From contig CAKUMH010000007.1 in the NCBI GenBank assembly GCA_934667625.1, positions 1 through 64,000 on the forward strand: 64,000 nucleotides of DNA. The letters are read 5' to 3'. Shown piece by piece: positions 7,145 to 15,071 of the stretch. Under the pieces are notes generated by a model. That model was not told the origin of the DNA, did not search any database, and saw nothing but the letters and a program-made list of their open reading frames with translations. Source of the DNA: an uncultured Elusimicrobiales bacterium (GTDB lineage: Bacteria; Elusimicrobiota; Elusimicrobia; Elusimicrobiales; Elusimicrobiaceae). The first letter of the stretch is position 1, and each line of letters starts with the position of its first letter. A program made the position numbers and the translations under genes.

Positions 7145-8392
7145 ATGCAAGAAGAAAACAACATTCCGCTGGCCGCGCGCCAAGCACCCAAAACACTGGA
7201 AGAATTTGCCGGGCAGCCCCACTTATTGGGCCCGGGCAAAATGCTGCGCCGCCTGCTGGAAGCGGACATGATTAAATCCGCCGTGTTCTTTGGCCCGCCC
7301 GGCTGCGGCAAAACAGCCACCGCGCGTTACATTGCCTCGCGCACGCAGGCCTACACGGTAGAACTCAACGCGGCAGCCGCCGGCGTGGCGGACATCAAAA
7401 AAGTGCTGGCCGAAGCCAAGGACCGCGCCCGCACCCCGACTTTTGACCAAAAGCGCACGCTCGTTATCTTGGACGAAATCCACCACTTTAACAAAACCCA
7501 GCAGGATGTCTTGTTGCCGTCTGTGGAGCGTGGCGATATTATTCTCATTGGCATTACGACCGAAAACCCTTATTTTTACATTAATACCGCGCTGCTGTCC
7601 CGCTTTTCCGTATTTGAATTTAAGGCCTTAGGGGAGAAGGATTTGCTCAAAATTCTCACCCGCGCGGCCGAAAAAGAGCATGCGCACATTGACGATGACG
7701 CCGCCGAGTATTTTATCACGCAGGCCAATGGGGACAGCCGCAAAATGCTAAACGCGGCCGAACTGGCTTTTGTTACCACGGAACCGGGCGAGGATAAAAT
7801 AAAGCATATTACCTTGGACATTGCGCAGGAGTGTATCCAGCGCCGCCATTTAAATTACGACAAAAAAGGCGACGAACATTACGACATTATTTCCGCTTTT
7901 ATTAAATCCATGCGCGGCTCGGACCCCGATGCCGCCGTCTACTGGCTGGCCCGCATGCTGGAAAGCGGCGAGGACCCGCGTTTTATCGCGCGGCGTATTT
8001 TAATTTGTGCCAGCGAAGATGTGGGGCTCGCCGAACCGGCCGCCATTATGATTGCGCAGGCCGCCTTTCAAGCGGCGGAAGAATTGGGCATGCCCGAGGT
8101 GCGGATTCCCTTGGCACACGCGGCAATTTATGTGGCGTGCTGTCCCAAAAGTAATTCCGCCTATTTGGCTATCAACACCGCCCTGCAGGAAGTGCGCGAA
8201 GGCAAATACCGCCCCGTGCCGGACCATTTACGCTCCGGCGGCAAAAACCGCGGCTACCGGTACGCGCACGATTACCCCAACCATTACGTCAAACAGCTTT
8301 ATATGCCTGACCCCATGAAGTTTTTTACCGCGGGGACCCTCGGCAAAGAAGCCTCCCTCATGGACCGTTTAAAAAAAATAAAAGGAGAATAA
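7145..8392 (+). CDS. rarA: replication-associated recombination protein RarA (MgsA), AAA+ ATPase
   Basis: 415 residues. The AAA+ core shows Walker A FGPPGCGKTATAR (~58-70), Walker B LVILDEIHHFNK (~103-114) and sensor 1 ITTENPY (~138). The C-terminal clamp-loader-like and MgsA domains follow (SDPDAAVYWLARMLESGEDP, CPKSNSAYLAINTA). RarA acts at stalled replication forks with SSB and the replisome. It starts 2 nt after zapA and its stop abuts the xseA ATG, so the genes are probably translationally coupled. Confidence 0.95.
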   Translation: MQEENNIPLAARQAPKTLEEFAGQPHLLGPGKMLRRLLEADMIKSAVFFGPPGCGKTATARYIASRTQAYTVELNAAAAGVADIKKVLAEAKDRARTPTFDQKRTLVILDEIHHFNKTQQDVLLPSVERGDIILIGITTENPYFYINTALLSRFSVFEFKALGEKDLLKILTRAAEKEHAHIDDDAAEYFITQANGDSRKMLNAAELAFVTTEPGEDKIKHITLDIAQECIQRRHLNYDKKGDEHYDIISAFIKSMRGSDPDAAVYWLARMLESGEDPRFIARRILICASEDVGLAEPAAIMIAQAAFQAAEELGMPEVRIPLAHAAIYVACCPKSNSAYLAINTALQEVREGKYRPVPDHLRSGGKNRGYRYAHDYPNHYVKQLYMPDPMKFFTAGTLGKEASLMDRLKKIKGE

Positions 8393-9598
8393 ATGGAGCC
8401 GGAAGCGCCGTTTAGAGGCCAAGTTTTCACCGTTACCGCCATCACCCTGGCCGTTAAGCAGACCTTGGAGGGCGTTTTCCGCGATATTTTTGTGGAAGGC
8501 GAAATCAGCAACTTGCGCGAGGCGGGCAGCGGGCACGTTTACTTTGATTTAAAAGACCGCGAGGCCCTTTTGTCCGCCGTCATGTTTAAATGGGACGCCC
8601 GCAAATTTGTGGGGGAACTGCAGGAAGGGGTGCAAGTGCGGGTGTGGGGAAGTCTGTCGTGTTACGCCAAGCAAGGGCGGTATCAAATTGTCGTCAAAAC
8701 GGTGGAAGCGCTTGCCAAAGGCAACCTGTATTTGGAATTTGAAAAATTAAAAAAGAAATTAGAGTCAGAAGGCCTTTTCGCCCCGGAACATAAAAAACCG
8801 ATTCCCGCTTATCCGCAGCGTATCGGCGTGGTAACTTCTCCCACCGGAGCGGCCGTGCGGGATATTTTATCCGTTTTAAAACGCCGCAGCCCGCATTTGG
8901 AAATTATCATCGCTCCCGTACTTGTGCAGGGGGACGAAGCGGCCCCGCAAATCGCCCAGGCCATAAGCGACTTAAACCGTTTTAAGCCCGCGCTGGACGT
9001 GTTGTTGGTCGGGCGCGGCGGCGGGAGCATAGAGGATTTATGGGCCTTTAACGAAGAAGTGGTGGCCCGCGCCATTTTTGCCAGTAAAATTCCCGTCATC
9101 TCCTGCGTTGGGCACGAAGTAGATTTTACCATTGCCGATTTCGTGGCCGACTTGCGCGCCCCCACCCCCTCCGCCGCGGCGGAACTGGTGGTGCAAAATT
9201 CGCAAAGCACGCAAGAACACATTGCCGCTTTGCAAAAACGGCTGTTGCAGGCGGTCAGTTTGTTTTACGAGCGCGCCAAACGCCGTTATGACTTGTGCGT
9301 AAACAGCCACGTGTTTACCCAACCGCAAACGCTCACACAAAACAAAGAGCAGGAACTGGACGATTTGACCGACCGTTTAAATGCCGCATGGAAGGAAAAA
9401 TTAAACACTTTTACGCACCGCTTGCACTTGGCCGAAAACCAACTGGCCGCGCTGGGGCCGCAAGCGGTTTTAAAACGCGGCTACAGCATTACCCGCAAGC
9501 AGGACGGCTCGGTCATCAGCCGCGTAAACCAAACAGCCCCCGGCGAAACGGTTTACATACAAGTACAAGACGGCATGATACATTCGCAAGTAAAGTGA
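8393..9598 (+). CDS. xseA: exodeoxyribonuclease VII large subunit
   Basis: 401 residues. The N-terminal OB fold binds single-stranded DNA (FVEGEISNLREAGSGHVYFD at ~30-50). The catalytic domain carries GVVTSPTGAAVRDI (~143-156), GRGGGSIEDLWAFN (~208) and GHEVDFTIADFVADLRAPTP (~240-260), all hallmarks of XseA, followed by a helical region that contacts the small subunit. The enzyme degrades single-stranded DNA from both ends. The ATG directly follows the rarA stop; the SD AAAGGAGA lies in the rarA end. xseB follows after 6 nt. Confidence 0.96.
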   Translation: MEPEAPFRGQVFTVTAITLAVKQTLEGVFRDIFVEGEISNLREAGSGHVYFDLKDREALLSAVMFKWDARKFVGELQEGVQVRVWGSLSCYAKQGRYQIVVKTVEALAKGNLYLEFEKLKKKLESEGLFAPEHKKPIPAYPQRIGVVTSPTGAAVRDILSVLKRRSPHLEIIIAPVLVQGDEAAPQIAQAISDLNRFKPALDVLLVGRGGGSIEDLWAFNEEVVARAIFASKIPVISCVGHEVDFTIADFVADLRAPTPSAAAELVVQNSQSTQEHIAALQKRLLQAVSLFYERAKRRYDLCVNSHVFTQPQTLTQNKEQELDDLTDRLNAAWKEKLNTFTHRLHLAENQLAALGPQAVLKRGYSITRKQDGSVISRVNQTAPGETVYIQVQDGMIHSQVK

Positions 9599-9604
9599 GG
9601 ATTT

Positions 9605-9853
9605 ATGACAAAACTGAATTTTGAAAAACAACTCGCCCGCTTGGAGCAAATTGTCTCCAAACTGGAAGAAGAACAAACGGATTTAGACGCCGCCGTAAAA
9701 CTCTTTGAAGAAGGGATTACCCTTTCCAAGGACCTGTCCCAAAAATTGGAAACCGTAAAATTTAAGGTGGAAGAATTAAAAAAGAAGGGCTCTCTGCTTT
9801 TAACACAACCCTTTGACACGGAACTGGCCGAGGATGACAGCCATGGCAACTAA
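9605..9853 (+). CDS. xseB: exodeoxyribonuclease VII small subunit
   Basis: 82 residues, standard size. The signature FEKQLARLEQIVSKLEE, then LDAAVKLFEEGITLSKDLSQ (residues ~4-45), forms the helical hairpin that wraps the XseA helices. The protein has no catalytic activity of its own but is needed for a functional exonuclease VII. SD GAGG precedes the ATG. Its last 11 nt overlap the start of tlyA. Confidence 0.94.
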   Translation: MTKLNFEKQLARLEQIVSKLEEEQTDLDAAVKLFEEGITLSKDLSQKLETVKFKVEELKKKGSLLLTQPFDTELAEDDSHGN

Positions 9854-10604
9854 AAAACTGCGCTTGGATATGGCGCTGGTGGAACAGGGCTTTTTTCAAA
9901 GCCGCAACCGCGCGCAGGCCTCCATTATGGCAGGCGAAATTTTGGTAAACGGCGAGGTAGACACCCGCGCCGACCGTACTATTTTGCCGGAAGATAAAAT
10001 CTCCCTCAAAGAAAAATCCTGCCCGTACGTTTCGCGCGGCGGCCTAAAGCTGGCCGGGGCGCTCAAACACTGGAACATTGACGTTACCGGTAAAGTGTGT
10101 GTGGACATTGGCGTGGCCACGGGCGGATTTAGCGATTGTATGATTCAAGCGGGAGCCAAAGAAGTGTACGGCGTGGACGTGGGCAAAGGGCAGTTAGCCG
10201 ACGAAATGCGCCGCTATAAAAACTTCCACTTTAAACCCGAAACAAATGCCCGCTACATGACGGCCGATTTGTTTGAAACCGCTCCGCAAGTGGCGGCGGT
10301 GGACGTATCCTTTATCTCGCTGACAATGATTATGGAACCGCTCTTTCAAGTAATGGCAAAGGAGAGCGAAATTGTGTTTTTAATTAAACCGCAATTTGAA
10401 CTGACACCCAAACAAGTGCCGCACGGCATTGTAAAAACGGAAGAAAACCGCCGGCTGGCCATTGAGCGCGTGCAGAACTTTTTTAATGAAAATTTAAAAG
10501 AGAAATACGGCGCAACCAGCGGCGAGGTAATTGAAAGCCCGATTAAAGGCACCCACGGAAACACCGAGTATTTGTGGTATGTGCGCCTGCACAAGGCAGG
10601 TTAA
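9843..10604 (+). CDS. tlyA: TlyA-family rRNA 2'-O-methyltransferase
   Basis: 253 residues from ATG 9843, chosen over an in-frame start at 9813 because MATKKLRLDMALVEQGFFQS is the conserved start of the family and CGAGGA lies 8 nt upstream. Residues ~4-62 form an S4 RNA-binding domain (SRNRAQASIMAGEILVNG). Then follows an FtsJ-like SAM methyltransferase: DIGVATGGFSDCMIQAGA (~84-101) binds SAM. The family methylates cytidines in 16S and/or 23S rRNA; some members also affect capreomycin sensitivity. It is the last gene of its operon. Its stop shares the palindromic TTAA (10601-10604) with the stop of the convergent pilin gene. Confidence 0.92.
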   Translation: MATKKLRLDMALVEQGFFQSRNRAQASIMAGEILVNGEVDTRADRTILPEDKISLKEKSCPYVSRGGLKLAGALKHWNIDVTGKVCVDIGVATGGFSDCMIQAGAKEVYGVDVGKGQLADEMRRYKNFHFKPETNARYMTADLFETAPQVAAVDVSFISLTMIMEPLFQVMAKESEIVFLIKPQFELTPKQVPHGIVKTEENRRLAIERVQNFFNENLKEKYGATSGEVIESPIKGTHGNTEYLWYVRLHKAG

Positions 10605-11122
10605 AACGGCATGCTGTAGTAAGAACAGCCGGCGCTGCTCTCCGTGTCCCCTTTATGCCCAAATGTTCCACCCATGGCTTTACAAATGGAACAAGAATCA
10701 TTCCAACCACAAATACACCATACCTTTTTATTGTGAAGATGTATTTCAAAATTGGGGAAAGTTTGTCTGATGTTGTTGTTCCCCCGTGTTTGACAAAAAC
10801 CGGCGGTGCAGTAGATATTATATATGCTGCCTTGGGCAATTTCTCGCTCTCCTACTATTTTGACGGGCAAACTAAAATCCAGCTCGCTGATTTTATCCGT
10901 ATAGGTGTTATTAGCCATATAGTAAAGCTGTTGCGCTTTATACAAGTTTTGCAAATTGAGCAAGGCCTCTGTTGCGCGGCTTTTGGCCACGGCAGCTTCA
11001 TATTTGGGCAGCGCTATCGCCGCCAAGATGCCAATGATAAGCACCACCACCAAAAGCTCAATCAGGGTAAAACCCCCCTTCGTTTTTAACCCGCCTAAAC
11101 GCCCCGTCTTTGCATTTTTCAT
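10601..11122 (-). CDS. type IV pilin-like / pseudopilin protein
   Basis: 173 residues from ATG 11122 (SD AAGGAAGG upstream). The prepilin leader ends KTKGG and cleavage is expected before FTLIELLVVVLIIGILAAIA, with the conserved Glu at mature position 5 and a ~20-residue hydrophobic helix. The globular part (~50-173) has paired Cys near the C-terminus (WCICGWNDSCSICKAMG, SAGCSY), probably forming disulfides. Such proteins are processed by a prepilin peptidase and assembled into pili or type II secretion pseudopili; no assembly gene is nearby. The gene is convergent with tlyA with overlapping stops, and its 5' leader is shared with the pilin gene at 28136-28639. Confidence 0.9.
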   Translation of the reverse strand: MKNAKTGRLGGLKTKGGFTLIELLVVVLIIGILAAIALPKYEAAVAKSRATEALLNLQNLYKAQQLYYMANNTYTDKISELDFSLPVKIVGEREIAQGSIYNIYCTAGFCQTRGNNNIRQTFPNFEIHLHNKKVWCICGWNDSCSICKAMGGTFGHKGDTESSAGCSYYSMPF

Positions 11123-11138
11123 AACAACCTTCCTTTTT

Positions 11139-11168
11139 GCTAAATTTTGAACATACTCAAAATTTAGC
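11139..11168 (-). promoter_or_regulatory. conserved pilin-leader hairpin, copy 1
   Basis: On the minus strand GCTAAATTTTGA and TCAAAATTTAGC form a perfect 12-bp stem (extendable through flanking T/A runs) around loop GTATGT. The stem ends 5 nt before the SD GGAAGG of the pilin gene. The same element, with a compensating A-T to C-G change at the loop-closing pair, precedes the second pilin gene (28656-28685). The upstream run GGGTTGTATTCG plus a T-tract is also conserved. It is probably an RNA structure in the 5' UTR; its role (stability, translation control) is unknown. Confidence 0.65.
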
Positions 11169-11236
11169 AAAAAAAAAAACGAATACAACCCTTTTATATT
11201 TTCCCGGCCCACCAGCGACCAAAAACTTTCAACAAA

Positions 11237-11262
11237 AAAACCCAGTTAATGCCGGGGGTTTT
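11237..11262 (-). terminator. terminator of the glmU-prs-rplY-pth operon
   Basis: On the minus strand AAAACCC and GGGTTTT enclose a 12-nt loop and are followed by further T residues, 20 nt after the pth stop. A second small perfect hairpin (TTGCTT-GTTC-AAGCAA, 11261-11276) lies directly before it. Confidence 0.6.
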
Positions 11263-11282
11263 GCTTGTTCAAGCAATCAAAT

Positions 11283-11843
11283 TCAGTTAAAACGGTTCAT
11301 CGCTTTTTCAAGCCCGTCTTTTAAATACACTTCCAACGCCTCTACGGCACGGTTTAGGGCGCCGTCCAGGGCGGGCTGCTCCGCCTTGGGGAAGTTGGAC
11401 AATACAAAATTGGCCAAATCAAATTTTTCGGGCTTCGGCCCGATTCCCACGCGCAGGCGGGCAATGTCTTGCGTGCCGAACTGCTCAATCACGCTTTTCA
11501 TGCCCTTTTGTCCGCCCGCAGAGCCGTTTGCCCGCAGGCGCAGTTTGCCGATATCCAACGATACGTCATCAAAGCAAATCAAGCAGTTTTGCGGCGGAAT
11601 TTTATAGAACCGGGCCAAGCTGGAAACAGCCCGGCCCGATTCGTTCATATAAGTGGATGGTTTGAGGAGAAATACCTCGCACCCGGCCACGGACACCTTG
11701 GCAAATACCCCCAAATCCCGCCAGGCTTTCCATTCGGCACCCCATGCTTGGGCGGCACGGTCCAACACCATAAATCCGGCGTTGTGACGCGTACGCTCGT
11801 ATTGGGCACCCGGATTGCCAAGCCCGGCCAAGAGGTATTGCAT
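11283..11843 (-). CDS. pth: peptidyl-tRNA hydrolase
   Basis: 186 residues, normal size. The N-terminal GLGNPGAQYERTRHNAGFMV (~7-26) contains the catalytic His and the Asn that binds substrate; PSTYMNESGRAV (~62) and the FDDVSLDIGKLRLRANGSAGGQKGM stretch (~92-116) are family signatures. It frees tRNA from peptidyl-tRNAs released during stalled translation. It is the last gene of glmU-prs-rplY-pth, only 3 nt after rplY; rplY-pth adjacency is common in bacteria. Confidence 0.96.
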   Translation of the reverse strand: MQYLLAGLGNPGAQYERTRHNAGFMVLDRAAQAWGAEWKAWRDLGVFAKVSVAGCEVFLLKPSTYMNESGRAVSSLARFYKIPPQNCLICFDDVSLDIGKLRLRANGSAGGQKGMKSVIEQFGTQDIARLRVGIGPKPEKFDLANFVLSNFPKAEQPALDGALNRAVEALEVYLKDGLEKAMNRFN

Positions 11844-11846
11844 AGG

Positions 11847-12542
11847 TTATTTCTTCGCGGCGTCCTTGCCGGCAGCAGCCGGCGCATTCTTGGTGAGGTT
11901 GCCCTCTTCGTCCTTTTTGCCCTTGGTGGAAGAGCTTTCCGGCTGGGCGGCCGTCTCATCAGCAACGGGGGCCGGGGCCGGCGTATCGTCTTTCGGAATG
12001 GCCAAGTGCACCACGGGGGCCTGCGCATCGGTTACGAGTTCCACGCCTTCGGGCAACTTGATGTCGCCGGCGAGGATACCTTTGTTCATCGTCATCGGGG
12101 TGATGTCCACCACGATTTCGTGCGGAATGGCGCTGACCAAGGCGCGCACTTCAATTTCGCGCAAAATGTGTTCCACAATGGCGCCGTAGTTGGTAACGTC
12201 AGCCGGGGTGCCTTCCAGTTTAAGCGGCACGACCACGTTCATCTTGTCCTTCATGCTCACGCGCTGGAAATCGGCATGGATCGGGTTGTCGGTTACGGCG
12301 TGGTATTGGATTTCCTTTACCAACGCGAGTTCCGGTTTACCATCCAAGTTCACTTCCACCAGCGTGTTTTTACCGGCTTTTACGATTTTTTCCAAATCTT
12401 TTACGCTTACGGTAACGCTAACAGGTTGTTCATGCCCGCCGTAGATCACGGCCGGGACTTTCTTTTCGGCTCTAATTGCAGAAAGAGCCCCTTTGACGCC
12501 GATGCCTTCGCGGGCGGCGGCAGAGATAGTTACTTTTTCCAT
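11847..12542 (-). CDS. rplY: ribosomal protein L25, Ctc (TL5) form
   Basis: 231 residues. The N-terminal L25 domain (1-95) begins KVTISAAAREGIGVKGALSA and includes VPAVIYGGHEQPV. The C-terminal TL5/Ctc beta domain runs to ~185 (NPIHADFQRVSMKDKMNVVV), and a low-complexity Ala/Pro/Glu/Lys tail ends the protein. L25 binds 5S rRNA in the large subunit; the long form is known as a general stress protein in some bacteria. SD-like GGAGGA precedes the ATG. It lies between prs and pth in the operon. Confidence 0.95.
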   Translation of the reverse strand: MEKVTISAAAREGIGVKGALSAIRAEKKVPAVIYGGHEQPVSVTVSVKDLEKIVKAGKNTLVEVNLDGKPELALVKEIQYHAVTDNPIHADFQRVSMKDKMNVVVPLKLEGTPADVTNYGAIVEHILREIEVRALVSAIPHEIVVDITPMTMNKGILAGDIKLPEGVELVTDAQAPVVHLAIPKDDTPAPAPVADETAAQPESSSTKGKKDEEGNLTKNAPAAAGKDAAKK

Positions 12543-12575
12543 TTTGTCTTATCCTCCAAAGTTTCTTTTGAGAAA

Positions 12576-13520
12576 TTAATTAAACATATCGCTGATAGAG
12601 CGCCCGTCGTGGTTGCGCTTAATCGCATCCGCCAGCAAATACGAGACGGACAGCACCTCCACCTTGGGGCCCAAGTCGCGAATCGGAAGCGAATCGGAAA
12701 TGATGAGCTTTTTGATGTCGGACTTGTTGATTTTGTCCATGGCGTTGCGGGAAAGCAACCCATGGGTGCACACGGCGTAAATTTCGCGCGCGCCGCGTTC
12801 TTTGATCTTTTGGGCTACGGTGGTCAGCGTGCCGGCCGTATCCACAATATCGTCAAAAATAATCGCTACTTTATCTTTCACGTCGCCGATGACGTTGTAC
12901 ACCACGGCTTCGTTCGGTTTCGGGCGGCGTTTATCAATAATCACCAACCCCGCATCCATACGGGCCGCGAACTTACGGGCGCGTTCCACGCCGCCCACGT
13001 CCGGCGAAATGACCACAAGGTCTTTGCGGTCAAAATCTTTAAAATGGTCCAAAAACACCTTGCGGGCGCGCAAGTGGTCCACCGGGATATCAAAAAACCC
13101 CTGGATTTGGCCAGCATGCAGGTCCACCGTCATAATGCGGTCGGCCCCGGCCTTGGTAATCAAGTTAGAAGCCAGTTTGGCCGTAATCGGCACGCGCGGG
13201 GAAGCCTTGCGGTCCGCACGAGCATAACCGAAGTACGGGATGACCGCCGTAATTTTGCCCGCACTGGCGCGTTTAAACGCGTCAATCATAATGAGGAGTT
13301 CCATCAAGTTTTCATTGACGGGCGGGCAAGTGGGCTGAATGATATAGCAATCGTGCGCGCGGACGCTTTCCAAAATCTGCACATCCACTTCGCCGTCGGC
13401 AAACCGTTCCACACGCAGTTTGCCCAGTTCCATGCCGAGGTGATCGCAAATCTTCTTGGCAAGAGCCGGGTTGGAATTGCCGCAGAAAATTCTCAAATCG
13501 CCGTTTACGCTTTTAGTCAT
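12576..13520 (-). CDS. prs: ribose-phosphate pyrophosphokinase
   Basis: 314 residues. The PRPP-binding signature DLVVISPDVGGVERARKFA (~155-173) and the DDIVDTAGTLTTVAQ loop (~215-229) are present, as are the regulatory flexible loop PYFGYARADRKASPR (~95-110) and the ATP-binding FADGEVDVQILESVR. The enzyme makes PRPP from ribose 5-phosphate and ATP for nucleotide, His and Trp synthesis. Its start overlaps the end of glmU by 8 nt; the glmU-prs-rplY-pth order is widespread. Confidence 0.97.
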   Translation of the reverse strand: MTKSVNGDLRIFCGNSNPALAKKICDHLGMELGKLRVERFADGEVDVQILESVRAHDCYIIQPTCPPVNENLMELLIMIDAFKRASAGKITAVIPYFGYARADRKASPRVPITAKLASNLITKAGADRIMTVDLHAGQIQGFFDIPVDHLRARKVFLDHFKDFDRKDLVVISPDVGGVERARKFAARMDAGLVIIDKRRPKPNEAVVYNVIGDVKDKVAIIFDDIVDTAGTLTTVAQKIKERGAREIYAVCTHGLLSRNAMDKINKSDIKKLIISDSLPIRDLGPKVEVLSVSYLLADAIKRNHDGRSISDMFN

Positions 13521-14916
13521 TTTTCTTTACACCTTTTTTTTCCAAAACAACCTGACGCGAACGGGCAATTGCCAGAGCTTCCTCCGGAACCTCTTTGGTA
13601 ATGGTAGACCCCGCGCCGATTTTTGCATATTCGTGCACCGTTACCGGTGCTACAAAATTTACGTTGGAACCCACAAAAACATGGTCCCCGATGACGGTCT
13701 GGTGCTTGTTTTTGCCGTCATAGTTGCAGGTAATCGTGCCTGCGCCGACGTTCACGCCCGCACCCATTTGCGTGTCGCCAATGTAGCTAAGGTGATTTAC
13801 TTTAGAACCTTCCCCAATGACGGATTTTTTAATCTCGGAAAAGTTGCCCACCTTGGCCCCCTTCTTTAAAACGGATTTGGGGCGCAAGTGCGCGTAGGGC
13901 CCCAACTGGCAGTTTTCGTCCACCTGGGACTCCTCAATATAAGTCCCCATTTTAATCGTCACATTATCGCCGATGACGGAATCCTTGATATAGACGTTTC
14001 CTTCTATATAGCAATTTTTGCCGATGACGGTTTTGCCGCTGATGTAACAACCGGGGCAAATGAACGTATCCACGCCGATTTTGACGCCCGGATCAATAAA
14101 CACCTCATGCGGGCGCACCAGCGTTACGCCTTCGTCCATCAGCTCGCGGACCACACGGGCCCGCATGATTTCTTCGGCCTCGGCCAATTGCGCCTTGCTG
14201 TTGACGCCCAGGGCCTGTTCGTAATCTTGGCTGGCAAAAACCACTACCGGCTGGTTCATTTGCTTGATTAAAGCAAGCGTGTCGGTTAAATAGTATTCGT
14301 GTTTGGGGCCTTGCGGCAAAAGTTGGGTGAGCGCCGTTTGCAGGGCTTTGGAATCAAAAACATACATGCCGCTGTTAATTTCGGCTATTTTTTTCGTTTC
14401 CGCGTCGGCATCTCCGTCCTCTACAATCGCCTCAAAGGTTCCGTCCGCCGCGCGGACAATCCGCCCGTATCCGGCGGGGTTGGGCACGGTGACGCCCAAC
14501 ACCAAAGCCCCGGCTTCATTGGCGTCAAACACTTTAACCATTTTTTCCAGCGTTTGGGGCTTAAGAAGCGGTGTATCGCCGTTGATCACCATCACTGTTT
14601 CAAATTTTTGCAAAAGCGGCAGGGCGGCTTTTACGGCAGAGCCGGAACCGGATAAATCTGTTTGGCGGGCAAAAACCACCGGAGCCGTAATGCCCCAATC
14701 CGCCAGGTTTGCTTTAACGGTGTCAATCACCGTGTCGGCCCCGTGTCCTACCACCAGGCCAATAGCGGCTGGGCCCAACGCTTGGGCCGCCTTTAAAATA
14801 TGTGCGAGAATGGGAAGTCCACAAACCATGTGTAACGGTTTGGGAAGGGGGGATTTCATCCGCGTGCCTTTGCCGGCCGCTAAAATGAGAATACACAGAT
14901 TTTTTTTGGCTACCAT
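13513..14916 (-). CDS. glmU: bifunctional GlmU (GlcNAc-1-P uridyltransferase / GlcN-1-P acetyltransferase)
   Basis: 467 residues. The N-terminal nucleotidyltransferase shows ILAAGKGTRMKSPLPKPLH (~10-28) and VMVINGDTPLL (~110). The C-terminal left-handed beta helix (~260-450) shows hexapeptide repeats and the acetyltransferase active-site region GPYAHLRPKSVLKKGAKVGN, VKKSVIGEGSKVNHLSYIG. The enzyme makes UDP-GlcNAc for peptidoglycan and LPS. First gene of its operon, behind a strong promoter at 14973-15001. The SD is weak (AAGAG). Confidence 0.96.
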   Translation of the reverse strand: MVAKKNLCILILAAGKGTRMKSPLPKPLHMVCGLPILAHILKAAQALGPAAIGLVVGHGADTVIDTVKANLADWGITAPVVFARQTDLSGSGSAVKAALPLLQKFETVMVINGDTPLLKPQTLEKMVKVFDANEAGALVLGVTVPNPAGYGRIVRAADGTFEAIVEDGDADAETKKIAEINSGMYVFDSKALQTALTQLLPQGPKHEYYLTDTLALIKQMNQPVVVFASQDYEQALGVNSKAQLAEAEEIMRARVVRELMDEGVTLVRPHEVFIDPGVKIGVDTFICPGCYISGKTVIGKNCYIEGNVYIKDSVIGDNVTIKMGTYIEESQVDENCQLGPYAHLRPKSVLKKGAKVGNFSEIKKSVIGEGSKVNHLSYIGDTQMGAGVNVGAGTITCNYDGKNKHQTVIGDHVFVGSNVNFVAPVTVHEYAKIGAGSTITKEVPEEALAIARSRQVVLEKKGVKKND

Positions 14917-14972
14917 TTTGTTTAACTCTTGCCTAAAAAGAATCTAACTTGTTAAAAACAAATTATATTAAT

Positions 14973-15001
14973 ATTATACCAAAAACTCGTTCTAGCGCCA
15001 A
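14973..15001 (-). promoter_or_regulatory. sigma70-type promoter of glmU operon
   Basis: On the minus strand TTGGCG (14996-15001), a 17-bp spacer and a perfect TATAAT (14973-14978). The predicted start near 14966 gives a leader of about 50 nt before glmU ATG. Confidence 0.7.
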
Positions 15002-15071
15002 GCAGACGGTTCTTGATACATCCTGCCTTAGGCCCGGGCATTACCTTATTTTACCATTTTGGCGCACGGGT

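Noticed and set aside
11469..13601. 710-codon open frame on the plus strand
   Set aside because: It lies antisense over pth, rplY and prs, which are well-conserved minus-strand genes. The translation has no family likeness and is rich in His, Arg and Phe, as shadows of GC-biased genes often are.
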